From assembly GCF_963678635.1 (NCBI RefSeq), contig NC_087069.1, forward strand, positions 5,127,472 through 5,191,471: 64,000 nucleotides of DNA. The letters run 5' to 3'. The DNA is from Symsagittifera roscoffensis (lineage: Eukaryota; Xenacoelomorpha; Acoela; Convolutidae). Made by a program: the position numbers and the translations under genes. The notes under the pieces are model-generated. The model did no database searches. It was given only the letters and a program-made list of their open reading frames with translations, and was not told the DNA's origin. This document shows positions 1 through 11,400 of the stretch, one piece after another; the stretch's first letter is position 1, and each line of letters starts with the position of its first letter.

Positions 1-261
1 CTTAAACTAGAAAAAAAATATTTGAATCATTTATAATCGATTAAAGTCGATTAAATTTAGTTTTTTCAAACTTGAGAATTAGTAACCGATTTTTAATCTA
101 ATACAATCGATCTTTTTTGAGATTTATAGACTTACAATGAAATTTTCTACTAACATTGAATACTATTTATAAAACTCCAGTGGGATATATAATAAGTGTG
201 ACATGTCTATTGGACCACCCTGTGGCTTATTCAATTCAAAGTAAAGTGTGTGAATTTGCAG

Positions 262-379
262 GACGATGACTTCAGCAGTCTCTACTACACACTGATTCTT
301 CTCAAGGACCTGTTGGGAATAGGGGGCAGACAGTCCCGCAGGGGTGCCAGATACAGAAAGAGATCACAAGCTAAAAAAG
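262..379 (+). CDS. Host gene internal exon (unrecognised gene)
   Basis: A 118-base open segment preceded by a pyrimidine-poor but valid acceptor (TTTGCAG ending at 261) and followed by a donor (AAAAAG|GTATATG, GT at 380). It reads in frame 0 as an acidic start, a hydrophobic stretch (SSLYYTLILLKDLLG) and a basic Arg/Ser/Lys-rich tail. It ends with one spare base, which joins in phase to the exon at 5400. Its base composition is clearly more GC-rich and codon-like than the surrounding AT-rich DNA. I do not recognise the gene. The combined C-terminal 130 residues look like a cytosolic regulatory or scaffold tail. Upstream exons lie outside the window. Confidence 0.6.
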
Positions 380-906
380 GTATATGAAATAGTACAGAAA
401 ACGATTATTATAATATGAATCATGCTGCTAGTATTAGCGCGAAGCACTTAACGTTCTGGTTGCCATTTAAAATCAAGCTTGTTTTTTCCAAAAAAAAAAC
501 ACTTTTTTTTCAAAACCAAAAAAGTTTTTTCTTGTCAAAACGTAAACGGAAAAAATTCAAATTTTCATCCCCCTCACTCACGCTCTGTAAAGAAAAAAAG
601 AACATGTTTTGGTCCGATAAAAAAAATTCGAGAAAAAAAATCCACTTTTGATTTATTCAATTTGCCACTTGCGCTTCAATAGCAGGAAATATATTGCGCG
701 CTAATTTTCCAAAGTTGGCCAAACTAGAAATTTTCAAATCCCCATATCTTTATAAAAAAACTATCACATGTGAAAATATCTTTTGAATTTGAATTGCAGA
801 AACCAGTACCTCTAAGATGATAATAAAGGAGGTTCCTCAAAGAAGGCTAGTTAAGAAATCAGGTTTTTGCCCATTGTTTTCAAATTAGTCTAGTCTTTTT
901 CTGCGT

Positions 907-1816
907 GCCCGGGTTGACGTCCATAAAAGAAAAATGCTTATCATACAATTTCATATATGGCGACTATGGAAAAAAAAGCGTATCATACAATTTTTATACG
1001 AAAACTAAAAACTGTTTTAAACGTTTTTGGAGAAACACTGAGAGAAATACTTCATGATTTCAATTCCGGTCAAAAAAATGCTTCTCATATAACTTTCATA
1101 TATGAAAATTATATTATATGCATTTTTTCTTAAGCAAAAACAAATTTGAAGAAAAAAATTATTAATACCTTTTTCGGTTGCAAATTTGCTTTTGTGCTCA
1201 TATATGAATTTTCGCAAACAAAAAATTTTGCATGCAAAAATTGACTTTTTCTGTTTATAACGTAGTACAGGATGAGTTTTTCACCCAAAAAATCCAAAAA
1301 TCACAAAAATGTGTTTTTTTTAAACATGATTATTAATTTTTTATTTCATTTGCTAAGATAAAAATAAATATGTAAAAAAGTAAGCCCTTTTTCTCGAATA
1401 CCAAAATTTTCAAACCAAAAATTATCCAGTTATATACACAAATTTACGTTTTTGGTATATAATTCCATGTGAAAATGTAAAAAATAACGTAGGTGGCAAA
1501 ATCACCAAATGCAGTTTATCTGCGTGGTAACTGCCAGTTACACTCTTGATTTTCTTATGACCAAAAGTCCAGGGTTAGTGTTTTGGATGAAACAAAAATT
1601 TTCAAAACTAATATTTTTTGGTATTTTCATTGATGGAAAAAATGCTTATCATACAATTTCATATTATAGAAAATTGCCTATCTTAATATTTCATAGTATG
1701 GAAAAAATGCTTGTCATGCTATTTTCATAGTATTTATTTTGGTCCATGAAATAGTATGATAGGTATTTGTTTCATAATTTGAAATATTATGATAAGAATT
1801 TTTTGTCAACCCGGGC
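907..1816. mobile_element. Inverted-terminus element, copy 1 (MITE-like)
   Basis: It starts with GCCCGGGTTGAC (907-918) and ends with the exact reverse complement GTCAACCCGGGC (1805-1816). Just inside each end, and repeated in the interior, is ATGCTTATCATACAATTTCA or its complement. No transposase ORF is present. No clear target-site duplication is visible, so the mobility class is inferred only from the inverted ends. Confidence 0.5.
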
Positions 1817-2492
1817 GGTGTGATAAAAAAAATTTGCAAAAAAAAAAACAGAACCTAGGCAAGTTCGACAATGGTGTTAAAATCGGCCAATTTGAAACCG
1901 CTTTGTCTAAACAAAGACACAAGTTATTACGGCTGAAAAGTTTTAAAAAAAGTAATTTTCTCAGTTCGTTAGAGTCGTTGGAAATAAACAATTGAGAAAA
2001 GCAAAAATCCCATACATATTCAGTTAAGCTCAAGTTTAACGTTCTGACTGCCATTTAAAATCATGCTTGTTTTTTCCAAAAAAAACATTTTTTTTTCAAA
2101 ACCAAAAAAGTTTTTTCTTGTCAAAACGTAAACGGAAAAAATTCAAATTTTCATCCCCCTCACTCACGCTCTGTAAAGAAAAAAAGAACATGTTTTGGTC
2201 CGATAAAAAAAATTCGAGAAAAAAAATCCACTTTTGATTTATTGAATTTGCCACTTGCGTTTCAATAGCAGGAAATATATTGCGCGCTAATTTTCCAAAG
2301 TTGGCCAAACTAGAAATTTTCAAATCCCCATATCTTTATAAAAAAACTATCACATGTGAAAATATCTTTTGAATTTGAATTGCAGAAACCAGTACCTCTA
2401 AGATGATAATAAAGGAGGTTCCTCAAAGAAGGCTAGTTAAGAAATCAGGTTTTTGCCCATTGTTTTCAAATTAGTCTAGTTTTTTTCTGCGT

Positions 2493-3402
2493 GCCAGGGT
2501 TGACGTCCATAAAAGAAAAATGCTTATCATACAATTTCATATATGGCGACTATGGAAAAAAAGCGTATCATACAATTTTTATACGAAAACTAAAAACTGT
2601 TTAAAACGTTTTTGGAGAAACACTGAGAGAAATACTTCATGATTTCAATTCCGGTCAAAAAAATGCTTCTCATATAACTTTCATATATGAAAATTATATT
2701 ATATGCATTTTTTCTTAAGCAAAAACAAATTTGAAGAAAAAAATTATTAATACCTTTTTCGGTTGCAAATTTGCTTTTGTGCTCATATATGAATTTTCGT
2801 AAACAAAAAATTTTGCATGCAAAAATTGACTTTTTCTGTTTATAACGTAGTACAGGATGAGTTTTTCACCCAAAAAATCCAAAAATCACAAAAATGTGTT
2901 TTTTTTTAAACACGATTATTAATTTTTTATTTCATTTGCTAAGATAAAAATAAATATGTAAAAAAGTAAGCCCTTTTTCTCGAATACCAAAATTTTCAAA
3001 CCAAAATATATCCAGTTATATACACAAATTTACGTTTTTGGTATATAATTCCATGTGAAAATGTAAAAAATAACGTAGGTGGCAAAATCAATAAATGCAG
3101 TTTATCTGCGTGGTAACTGCCAGTTACACTCTTGATTTTCTTATGACCAAAAGTCCAGGGTTAGTGTTTTGGATGAAACAAAAATTTTCAAAACTAATAT
3201 TTTTTGGTATTTTCTTTGATGGAAAAAATGCTTATCATACAATTTCATATTATAGAAAATTGCCTATCTTAATATTTCATAGTATGGAAAAAATGCTTGT
3301 CATGCTATTTTCATAGTATTTATTTTGGTCCATGAAATAGTATGATAGGCATTTGTTTCATAATTTGAAATATTATGATAAGAATTTTTTGTCAACCCGG
3401 GC
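2493..3402. mobile_element. Inverted-terminus element, copy 2 (MITE-like)
   Basis: Same element as 907-1816 in the second tandem unit. The left end has one substitution (GCCAGGGTTGAC) and the right end is intact (GTCAACCCGGGC at 3391-3402). It was copied as part of the larger tandem unit and not by a separate insertion, because the flanks are also duplicated. Confidence 0.5.
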
Positions 3403-4080
3403 GGTGTGATAAAAAAAATTTGCACAAAAAAAACAGAACCTAGGCAAGTTCGACAATGGTGTTAAAATCGGCCAATTTGAAACCGCTTTTTCTAAACAAA
3501 GACACAAGTTATTACGGCTGAAAAGTTTCAAAAAAAGTAATTTTCTCAATTCGTTAGAGTCGTTAGAAATAAACAATTGAGAAAAGCAAAAATCCCATAC
3601 ATATTCAGTTAAGCTCAAGTTTAACGTTCTGACTGCCATTTAAAATCATGCTTGTTTTTTCCAAAAAAAAAACTTTTTTTTTTTCAAAACCAAAAAAGTT
3701 TTTTCTTGTCAAAACGTAAACGGAAAAAATTCAAATTTTCATCCCCCTCACTCACGCTCTGTAAAGAAAAAAAGAACATGTTTTGGTCCGATAAAAAAAA
3801 TTCGAGAAAAAAAATCCACTTTTGATTTATTCAATTTGCCACTTGCGCTTCAATAGCAGGAAATATATTGCGCGCTAATTTTCCAAAGTTGGCCAAACTA
3901 GAAATTTTCAAATCCCCATATCTTTATAAAAAAACTATCACATGTGAAAATATCTTTTAAATTTGAATTGCAGAAACCAGTACCTCTAAGATGATAATAA
4001 AGGAGGTTCCTCAAAGAAGGCTAGTTAAGAAATCAGGTTTTTGCCCATTGTTTTCAAATTAGTCTAGTTTTTTTCTGCGT

Positions 4081-4991
4081 GCCCGGGTTGACGTCCATAA
4101 AGGAAAAATGCTTATCATACAATTTCATATATGGCGACTATGGAAAAAAAAGCGTATCATACAATTTTTATACGAAAACTAAAAACTGTTTTAAACGTTT
4201 TTGGAGAAACACTGAGAGAAATACTTCATGATTTCAATTCCGGTCAAAAAAATGCTTCTCATATAACTTTCATATATGAAAATTATATTATATACATTTT
4301 TTCTTAAGCAAAAACAAATTTGAAGAAAAAAATTATTAATACCTTTTTCGGTTGCAAATTTGCTTTTGTGCTCATATATGAATTTTCGCAAACAAAAAAT
4401 TTTGCATGCAAAAATTGACTTTTTCTGTTTATAACGTAGTACAGGATGAGTTTTTCACCCAAAAAATCCAAAAATCACAAAAATGTGTTTTTTTTTAAAC
4501 ACGATTATTAATTTTTTATTTCATTTGCTAAGATAAAAATAAATATGTAAAAAAGTAAGCCCTTTTTCTCGAATACCAAAATTTTCAAACCAAAAATTAT
4601 CCAGTTATATACACAAATTTACGTTTTTGGTATATAATTCCATGTGAAAATGTAAAAAATAACGTAGGTAGCAAAATCACCAAATGCAGTTTATCTGCGT
4701 GGTAACTGCCAGTTACACTCTTGATTTTCTTATGACCAAAAGTCCAGGGTTAGTGTTTTGGATGAAACAAAAATTTTCAAAACTAATATTTTTTGGTATT
4801 TTCTTTGATGGAAAAAATGCTTATCATACAATTTCATATTATAGAAAATTGCCTATCTTAATAATTCATAGTATGGAAAAAATGCTTGTCATGCTATTTT
4901 CATAGTATTTATTTTGGTCCATGAAATAGTATGATAGGCATTTGTTTCATAATTTGAAATATTATGTTAAGAATTTTTTGTCAACCCGGGC
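4081..4991. mobile_element. Inverted-terminus element, copy 3 (MITE-like)
   Basis: Same element in the third tandem unit, with left end GCCCGGGTTGAC (4081-4092) and right end GTCAACCCGGGC (4980-4991), both perfect. Confidence 0.5.
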
Positions 4992-5399
4992 GGTGTGATA
5001 AAAAAAATTTGCACAAAAAAAACAGAACCTAGGCAAGTTCGACAATGGTGTTAAAATCGGCCAATTTGAAACCGCTTTGTCTAAACAAAGACACAAGTTA
5101 TTACGGCTGAAAAGTTTTTAAAAAAGTAATTTTCTCAGTTCGTTAGGGTCGTTAGAAATAAACAATTGAGAAAAGCAAAAAACCCATACATATTCAGTTA
5201 AGCTCAAGTTTAAACCGAAATTAACTTAAGCCAGTTGCCAAAAAGTTTGTTAAAAAATTTATTGCAAACTGCAGTAATTTTCTAGAGATTTAGCTACCTT
5301 CTGCATAAAATACTGCAATTTGCAATACTTAGAAAAAAACTTTTGGCCATTCGTTTCAGTTATTGTCTCTTTGAAATTAAACTTATCTATGAGTTTTAG

Positions 5400-5466
5400 G
5401 TCGAGTCGACGTTTTGATGGGATTCAAATCATCCGTGCAGCGGCTCGTCAAATTTGTCGAGTGTCG
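5400..5466 (+). CDS. Host gene internal exon (unrecognised gene)
   Basis: A 67-base exon between acceptor GAGTTTTAG (ending 5399) and a near-consensus donor GTGTCG|GTAAGTG (GT at 5467). Read in the phase left by the exon at 262-379 it stays open and encodes VLMGFKSSVQRLVKFVEC with flanking residues, then leaves two bases that join in phase with the exon at 5676. The agreement of phase across a 5 kb intron is the main support. Confidence 0.6.
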
Positions 5467-5675
5467 GTAAGTGATAAACAACTTTCCAAATTGTTAAATA
5501 AAGTCATCGGATTTTTAATAAAATTTTGATAACTTCTTTTTCACATTCTCAGCTTATTTTAACATTAAATTTGTCATATAACTTAATATATCTATTTTTC
5601 TATCTTTTCAAACTTTGATTTTTTTGTTTCGATGTAGATTTTTTCAATCATTTCTTTCAAAAGATTCGTTTTTAG

Positions 5676-5880
5676 TTACGGACCCCTGGACTACAAGAAG
5701 ACCTATTCCCGCAACAAAAATGAATGCTCTCCCAGTGAGCAAAGCAAACCTCTTGTTGACAAGAACAAAGAAGATGAAGACACTCCCAACACCCCTCGAT
5801 TCAAATCTGTGGCCTTCAGAGCGGTCAGCCCGTCAGACTTTGATGACCTCGACTTCGATGAGTTTGAGTGGGGTCACTGA
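5676..5880 (+). CDS. Host gene terminal exon with stop codon
   Basis: It follows a pyrimidine-rich acceptor (TTCGTTTTTAG ending 5675) and ends at TGA 5878-5880. In phase with the previous exon it encodes a hydrophilic tail: YGPLDYKKTY near the start, a Ser/Pro/Asp-rich middle (TPNTPRFKS) and a very acidic C-terminus (DFDDLDFDEFEWGH). The GC content and strong codon structure contrast with the AT-rich neighbourhood. Together the three exons give 390 bases, exactly 130 codons. The gene's identity is unknown to me. Confidence 0.65.
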
Positions 5881-6319
5881 ACGAAAGAAAAGTGTGAACA
5901 AAAATCGGGAAATTGAGTTCAAATTTAAAAAAATCTGACAAGAAAAGCGGGAGTGTTTTTTGTTCTGCATGAAACTGTCTAGTTTCTTCTCATTGACTTG
6001 AAATTGATTAGACTTTAAATGACGATAATAAATGAAAAGATTTTGACGAATTAGTATAGATTTTAATTTTGAATTGAACATGGGAAAGAGTGATGCAGCA
6101 AAACTGAACTTATTATTCTGGTGTTAGTTTATAAAGTTCTTAGTTTAATTTCATTCGATTTGATCGCTAATTTGGACTGAAAAGTATTTTTGTTTGAGTC
6201 TGACAACTGCGAGTTAGCGAAATCATGGATTTGCTGGCGTTTCTTAGGTACCGCCACCTGGATATTTGATTGAAGTGAGCAGTATGGTTTTCTTTTCAAT
6301 TTTACGCTTTTTAGCAATT
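5881..6319 (+). other. 3' UTR and intergenic spacer with poly(A) signal
   Basis: AATAAA at 6027-6032 lies about 147 bases after the host stop codon, a usual distance for a cleavage signal. The rest is AT-rich up to the LTR element. The last four bases (AATT, 6316-6319) are the left copy of the retroelement target duplication. Confidence 0.5.
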
Positions 6320-6728
6320 TGGAACCTGATCTAAACTACATTTTATGATTGGATAAATTAAATGTTTTACCAATGTAAAGTATTTAATATTAACCAATCA
6401 CGATCCATCTAACTAACAACCCACTTATTTGTAAGTGCTGAAGTTACTTGTAATTTCAGCACCAGAGAGGTTTGAATTTAACTTAGAAATTAGTTGCACT
6501 CTCCCGAGTACTTCAGCAGCCGCAATAAACCAGTATATCCTAGATCTATTGAGCCTAGCAGAGACTAGTTAAACAACCTGAGACTAGATAGTATAAGAGT
6601 AAGATTAGGATCGGTATTAGACTAAGAAGTTGCACGAATCTATCCGGCCGAAAATAAGATAGCGTGACGAGCAGACGGTGTACCCTATCCGAAATTACTC
6701 TATGAGTTATACCTCCAGCTCTAACTCA
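6320..6728 (+). repeat. 5' LTR
   Basis: 409 bp direct repeat of 24821-25229. By eye only two substitutions separate the copies (G/A in the GAGAG(G/A)TTTG segment and T/C in CAGTATA(T/C)CC). It holds CCAAT-like boxes, an 8-bp inverted repeat, an AATAAA (6524-6529) and a TATAAGA (from 6592). The AATAAA lies upstream of the TATA-like site, so which TATA-like site is used for initiation is unclear. Confidence 0.95.
6435..6462. promoter_or_regulatory. LTR inverted repeat (possible RNA hairpin)
   Basis: GTGCTGAA at 6435-6442 is the exact complement of TTCAGCAC at 6455-6462 with a 12-base spacer. It is conserved in the 3' LTR. It could be a stem-loop in the R/U5 region or a binding site. Confidence 0.35.
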
Positions 6729-6730
6729 TC

Positions 6731-6753
6731 TGGTGCGACCATAAGTCTCGAAC
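6731..6753 (+). promoter_or_regulatory. Primer-binding site
   Basis: Two bases after the 5' LTR the sequence TGGTGCGACC begins, complementary to a tRNA 3' CCA end. Complementarity to a tRNA seems to extend for 23 bases: the reverse complement carries GTTCGA, matching the conserved T-loop, at about the expected distance from CCA (off by one base). I cannot name the tRNA with confidence. Confidence 0.6.
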
Positions 6754-6815
6754 AAGACCTTACTAGATTAGAATTAACCAAAATAGATTAGAAATTAGAC
6801 AAAAACATTTACAAA

Positions 6816-7049
6816 ATGTTATACGACAATAATTTAATTGAAATGTCTCTCCGACTCAATAGATCAGAGCCAATATTCCGAACCATAACAGAACTACCCG
6901 GAATTGGAAGAAGACCTCGAACCAAAGACGACATACGACAAAGTAGAAACTTGCCGTATAGTTATATGATAGTTCGGCAAAAGCCAGAACAAACTTTTAT
7001 ATTTCGAATACTACTTGCAATGAATTTAGATTTCCATTTGCAAACATAA
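6816..7049 (+). CDS. Leader ORF of 77 codons, doubtful
   Basis: The first ATG after the primer-binding site is in a fair context (ACAAAATG). The frame is 77 codons with no recognisable domain and a mildly basic composition. It may be an upstream ORF that influences gag translation, the first exon of a spliced subgenomic RNA, or chance. No donor site is obvious at its end. Confidence 0.25.
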   Translation: MLYDNNLIEMSLRLNRSEPIFRTITELPGIGRRPRTKDDIRQSRNLPYSYMIVRQKPEQTFIFRILLAMNLDFHLQT

Positions 7050-7978
7050 AACCTTGAAGTTACTCTTCAAAACCATTTCAGGCGCTAAACAAATTTAATA
7101 TTATACAATAACGATTGATAAAAAGATCTCAGATCGTTCTCCTAAAACTCTGCAGTATTATACAAAACATGTTTGAAAAATATTTATTAGAAATAAAAAT
7201 AAAAATTAGTAGCATGACAATAAATGGTTAGTAATCATAAATCATCCTGTTGTTCCAGCTTCATCACCTAAAACATAACAGCAATCATCAACTCACTAAC
7301 ATCATAAAACACTAAATCTTTCCTTTACACAAATTCAAAATTTTATTAAAACTTAAATTCACTTAATTTTAAAATCAGATCATCAAGGCTTATCCTTGGA
7401 TCTTAAATCATTTCCTACTTAATTAAATTTCAAACTTGATCATCAAGGCTTATCCTTGGATCAAACAGAACAACTTTGTTCTCCCCCGCCCACTTAACTA
7501 GTGTCTAACGACCTCAAACGTCGATTCACTATCCAACCCTTTATAAAAACCCAGGACTAATAGAAATTTTTAAACAAAACTAATCATTCAAATTAGGATA
7601 AACAGTGAAGAACTTCGGTTATTCATCCTTCACTTGACCCCCCCTCTTACCAGACCCAGGATAAATTTTAGACTTAGTAAGTTTAAAATAGTATCTAACG
7701 AACTACTCGCGTTCTAATTATACCTGAACCTTGTGGATCGATTTACTATTCTCCAACCCTTGAACACAATCACTACCCCTAAGTAAGATTAAGTAAGTTA
7801 ACACCTTAGCTTATACTAGTCACGAGAAAGTAAAAATCATTCTTCGGAATCGATATACTTTTCTCTCCAACCCTGAACAAATAGACCCAGGTTAAGCTAA
7901 CCAAAAAATCGTAAGGACTAACAGTTTAAGCAATTAGAATTCACTTAACACCTTTTTGCATCCGTCATCCTAAACCTT
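7050..7978 (+). promoter_or_regulatory. Retroelement leader with repeated hairpin and CCAACCCT motifs
   Basis: Non-coding leader. A 25-base motif containing the hairpin CAAGGCTTATCCTTG occurs twice, at 7378-7402 and 7438-7462, exactly 60 bases apart. A second motif (ATCGAT...ACT...TCCAACCCT) occurs three times near 7521-7540, 7737-7760 and 7849-7874. Several GTAAG sites (near 7676 and 7778-7797) are candidate splice donors for downstream ORFs. The motifs could serve packaging, dimerisation or insulator-like functions, but the sequence does not say which. Confidence 0.45.
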
Positions 7979-8446
7979 ATGTCATTTAAAAACCTAGGAA
8001 ATAAACAAACAATCGTTTTACACAATTGTGAAATAGATAACAAAAAATACGACCTTGTAATCACACCTCATACACAAACAGTTGGATACATTCGCACAAA
8101 ACGACAAACACTAAAGAGAAAAATAATAACAAAACAAAGACAAATAACAAGAAAAAGATTTTCAAAAAATCGAAACGCATTTTCAGAATCAGAAACCAAC
8201 AGTTTAGACGAACTTTACAAACTAAAAGAATCAATAGATAAAAATTGCCCACTTCACGATCAATTATATTTCTCTGACTCAGAAACAACTTCAAATTCAT
8301 CACAAAGAGGAAAAAGAAGAATAAAAAAGCAGTATAAACACAAACCAGTACATTTATACAATCGGAATCAACCAATTCGACACATTAATAATTACATATT
8401 AACAGTCATCGAACGGAAAAATGAGTTCAACGCACACCCCAGGTGA
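7979..8446 (+). CDS. Accessory ORF upstream of and overlapping gag
   Basis: 155 codons from ATG 7979, overlapping the gag start by 26 bases in another frame. The protein is very basic (runs such as RTKRQTLKRK and KRRIKKQYKHK) with a Ser/Glu-rich middle. I see no known domain. It has the same A-rich, G-poor codon use as gag and pol, which supports its being a real gene of the element. A nucleic-acid-binding role would fit the charge but is only inference. Translation of gag would need reinitiation, leaky scanning or an alternative transcript. Confidence 0.55.
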   Translation: MSFKNLGNKQTIVLHNCEIDNKKYDLVITPHTQTVGYIRTKRQTLKRKIITKQRQITRKRFSKNRNAFSESETNSLDELYKLKESIDKNCPLHDQLYFSDSETTSNSSQRGKRRIKKQYKHKPVHLYNRNQPIRHINNYILTVIERKNEFNAHPR

Positions 8447-11400
8447 CGAAACTCCAGATGATGATGAAATCTTTCCTTTTATAGTAGATGCAGATACTGA
8501 TAGAGGACAACACATATTTTGTCAAAATTTACTCGTAAATTTATTTGAACCCGGAATCAGTCCATGTAAAACAGAGTTCCCCGATGTAAGAATCAAAAGA
8601 CAAATCATAGATCACTATCTAAAAGATATATGCAACATAACACAACAGTATGGAATCTACTCTATAGAATTCACTTCCCCAAACCATAATAATAGAACAT
8701 ATACTATTCAAACAGACGATCTTGATTTACAATTTTCAAAAGTTTTTTCAGAATATATAAAAAGCATCCAATACCATAACTCACAAAGAGCAAACTCCAT
8801 TTTCACCAATGAAGTTTTCGCAATAATATATAGTTATATTTCGATATTAGAAAACGAAATCCAATTAACAAATGTCTCACCGACAGAAACATCTAAACAT
8901 TTAAGAGTACGACATGAAATCACACTACTCTCTAGTTATTTAAACATTATTAAAGAAAATTTCACGAAAGACGATGTTTCACAACATACCAAACACGATT
9001 TACAAAAAATTTTGGCATGGTTCATAATAGATTATTTCACACACAATATTGATTTAATTGCACAAGCAAGAAAAAATTTTAGACCCCAAAATTCGAACGA
9101 TGATACCGCCATCACCGAACAATCAGATTATGTTTGGGACCCCGAATGGTCTCATCCCGCATTTATAAGCTTTCCACAGTCAATCTCAAGTCAAGCAATA
9201 GGTACAATATCTTACATAAGAGATTATGTAAGAGTAATACCCTTAACTATTGACGCAACACCATTAAACTATAATACATTTTTACCCGATACACAAAATA
9301 ATAGTTTAAACTCTACAGTCATACACAATGAAAACCTCAATGGAACTAGGAATCTTACTCAACAAGATATACAGACACCATCACACTTCATAAATGAAGA
9401 AATTGTACACACAACAACTACACAACAAAGTATTTCACCAATACGCCCGAATTTAACAACACCAAGAAATACAAATCTTTCACAAACACAAGTAACCTTA
9501 CAATCAACCGTTAAACCTTCGGTTGCTCCAAAATATTCACATATGGATTACCAAACATATAGACCCACGACAATACCATCAAAATCACGCAAAACATTCA
9601 ATAAAAATAACTTTGCAGACCACAATTATAATTACACACATCCATCAAAAACAAATTATCAACCACGAAAAAATTTTAGCCATAATACAAAATCTCGAAA
9701 CTGGGATAACCCAATGGCACCACCTAATTCAGTAAATTTTCAAACAAATTTACATCCTCCACAGGATCGTAGTGAAAATTATCCATTTTTTCAACAAAAT
9801 AAAAATAAAAAACAAACATCTTATCAAATGGATTATTTATCCTCAGATGATGATTTCTTACAACCAGACATATTTGCACCATATACTCAAGAATATCGTA
9901 GACAAGGAATACAGAAAACACGTACAAATCATAGAAATTTTTCTCCACAACCGATAGATGCACAACATCAACAACCAATTCAACAACAAAATCTAATTAA
10001 TACACAATCTTTTCAACCAATTCAACAACAAAATCCAATGACTGCACACTCGTATCAACCATCACAAATGCAAAATGAAATACCACTCCCATATTATCTT
10101 CAACAACATGAAATAACAAGAAACCAACTTTCAAATTTTTCTCAAATGCCAAATGCAGCAGAATCATTACAAATGACAATGAATCCATACCTAATGGGTG
10201 GATCATCAATAACATCAAACAAACCTTTAATGGTTTTCACAGGAACAGACCCTGAATACTCTGTAGAAGATTATTTAAATGCAGTAACAGCAAACTTGAT
10301 TTTAAACATTGGACCTGAACCAATTAATACGCCATTACATCAAAACTGGATACATCGACGCACAGCGTTGATACAAACAACCTTAGATGGCGCAGCCCAA
10401 AAATGGTTTTCAGTACTACCTCTAGAAATAAAATCAAACTGGAAAAGATTTACACAAGAATTTTCAAAAATGTTTGACTCCGAAAGAAACAAACAACAAC
10501 AAAGAGTTTTATGCAATGAAATTCGCAGATTACCAAACGAAACCATCAAGCAATTAGCAGTAAGAATCGAAACACTAGTTCGAAAAGCATATTCACTAAA
10601 TACACACGACTATAAAAACACAAAGATGACAGAAATCTTAATGATGACCTTAACACCACAATTAAGGAAAATAGCAATAAAAAAGAGAGCATCCCATCCT
10701 TCTTCAATTCGAGAACCCGATTTAGATTTTAGAAAACTAGTAGACAAACTAGAACAAGCAGAAATCACGATGAAACTAGAAGAAACGGAAAATCTGAAAT
10801 TACAATACGTAAACAGAATTGAAACAACTTCCACTAATATTAATAATATACAAGAATCAGACACAGATCTCGTTGAAAAAATCACTGAAATACTCAATAT
10901 TTACGAAAAGAACCCAAACTTTAAAGGCAAACCATCTTTCAAAAAATGGTGTAATTATTGCCGACGATACGGACATAGTATTTCCGAATGTAGACAAAAA
11001 CAGCAAGATAGCCAGAATAAACCTCAAAAATATAAAGAACCAAATAAGTCATTTTATCAATACATGAAAAAAGATCAAAATCTACCAAACAAAAATGTAT
11101 ACAGCAACAACAGTTCAGGAAAACCACTTCCGAACAATACAAGCTATACAAGAAATCAATCCCCATATAACTCAAGTTATAGAGGAAGATCACCAGAACG
11201 AAGAAACACGCAAAATTCATCACAAAATCACTACAATAGACCAAATAGTAGAAATAACGACTCCAGATCAAATTCAAATACACAACGATTTGTTTCTAGA
11301 TCTAATTCCCAATCAAGAAATAATTACTATCCAAACAACCAATCACGAAATTCATCATACAATAGGAATAGAAACTACTCCTATAATCGAAATAGAAGTT

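Larger units (their letters stand above)
449..5212. repeat. Three-copy tandem array, unit about 1.59 kb, inside a host intron
   Basis: Near-identical units start at about 449, 2040 and 3625 (each begins near CGTTCTG.CTGCCATTTAAAATCA) and the last ends at about 5212. Unit length is about 1585-1590 bp and differences between copies are scattered single bases and small indels in homopolymers. Short ORFs recur once per unit (1509, 3095 and 4684 start the same 73-codon frame), which shows they are repeat shadows and not genes. The whole array sits in the intron between the exons ending at 379 and starting at 5400. Confidence 0.9.

Noticed and set aside
1509-1730. 73-codon ORF repeated at 3095 and 4684
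   Set aside because: It recurs only because the 1.59 kb unit is triplicated, is AT-rich, and has no coding signature.
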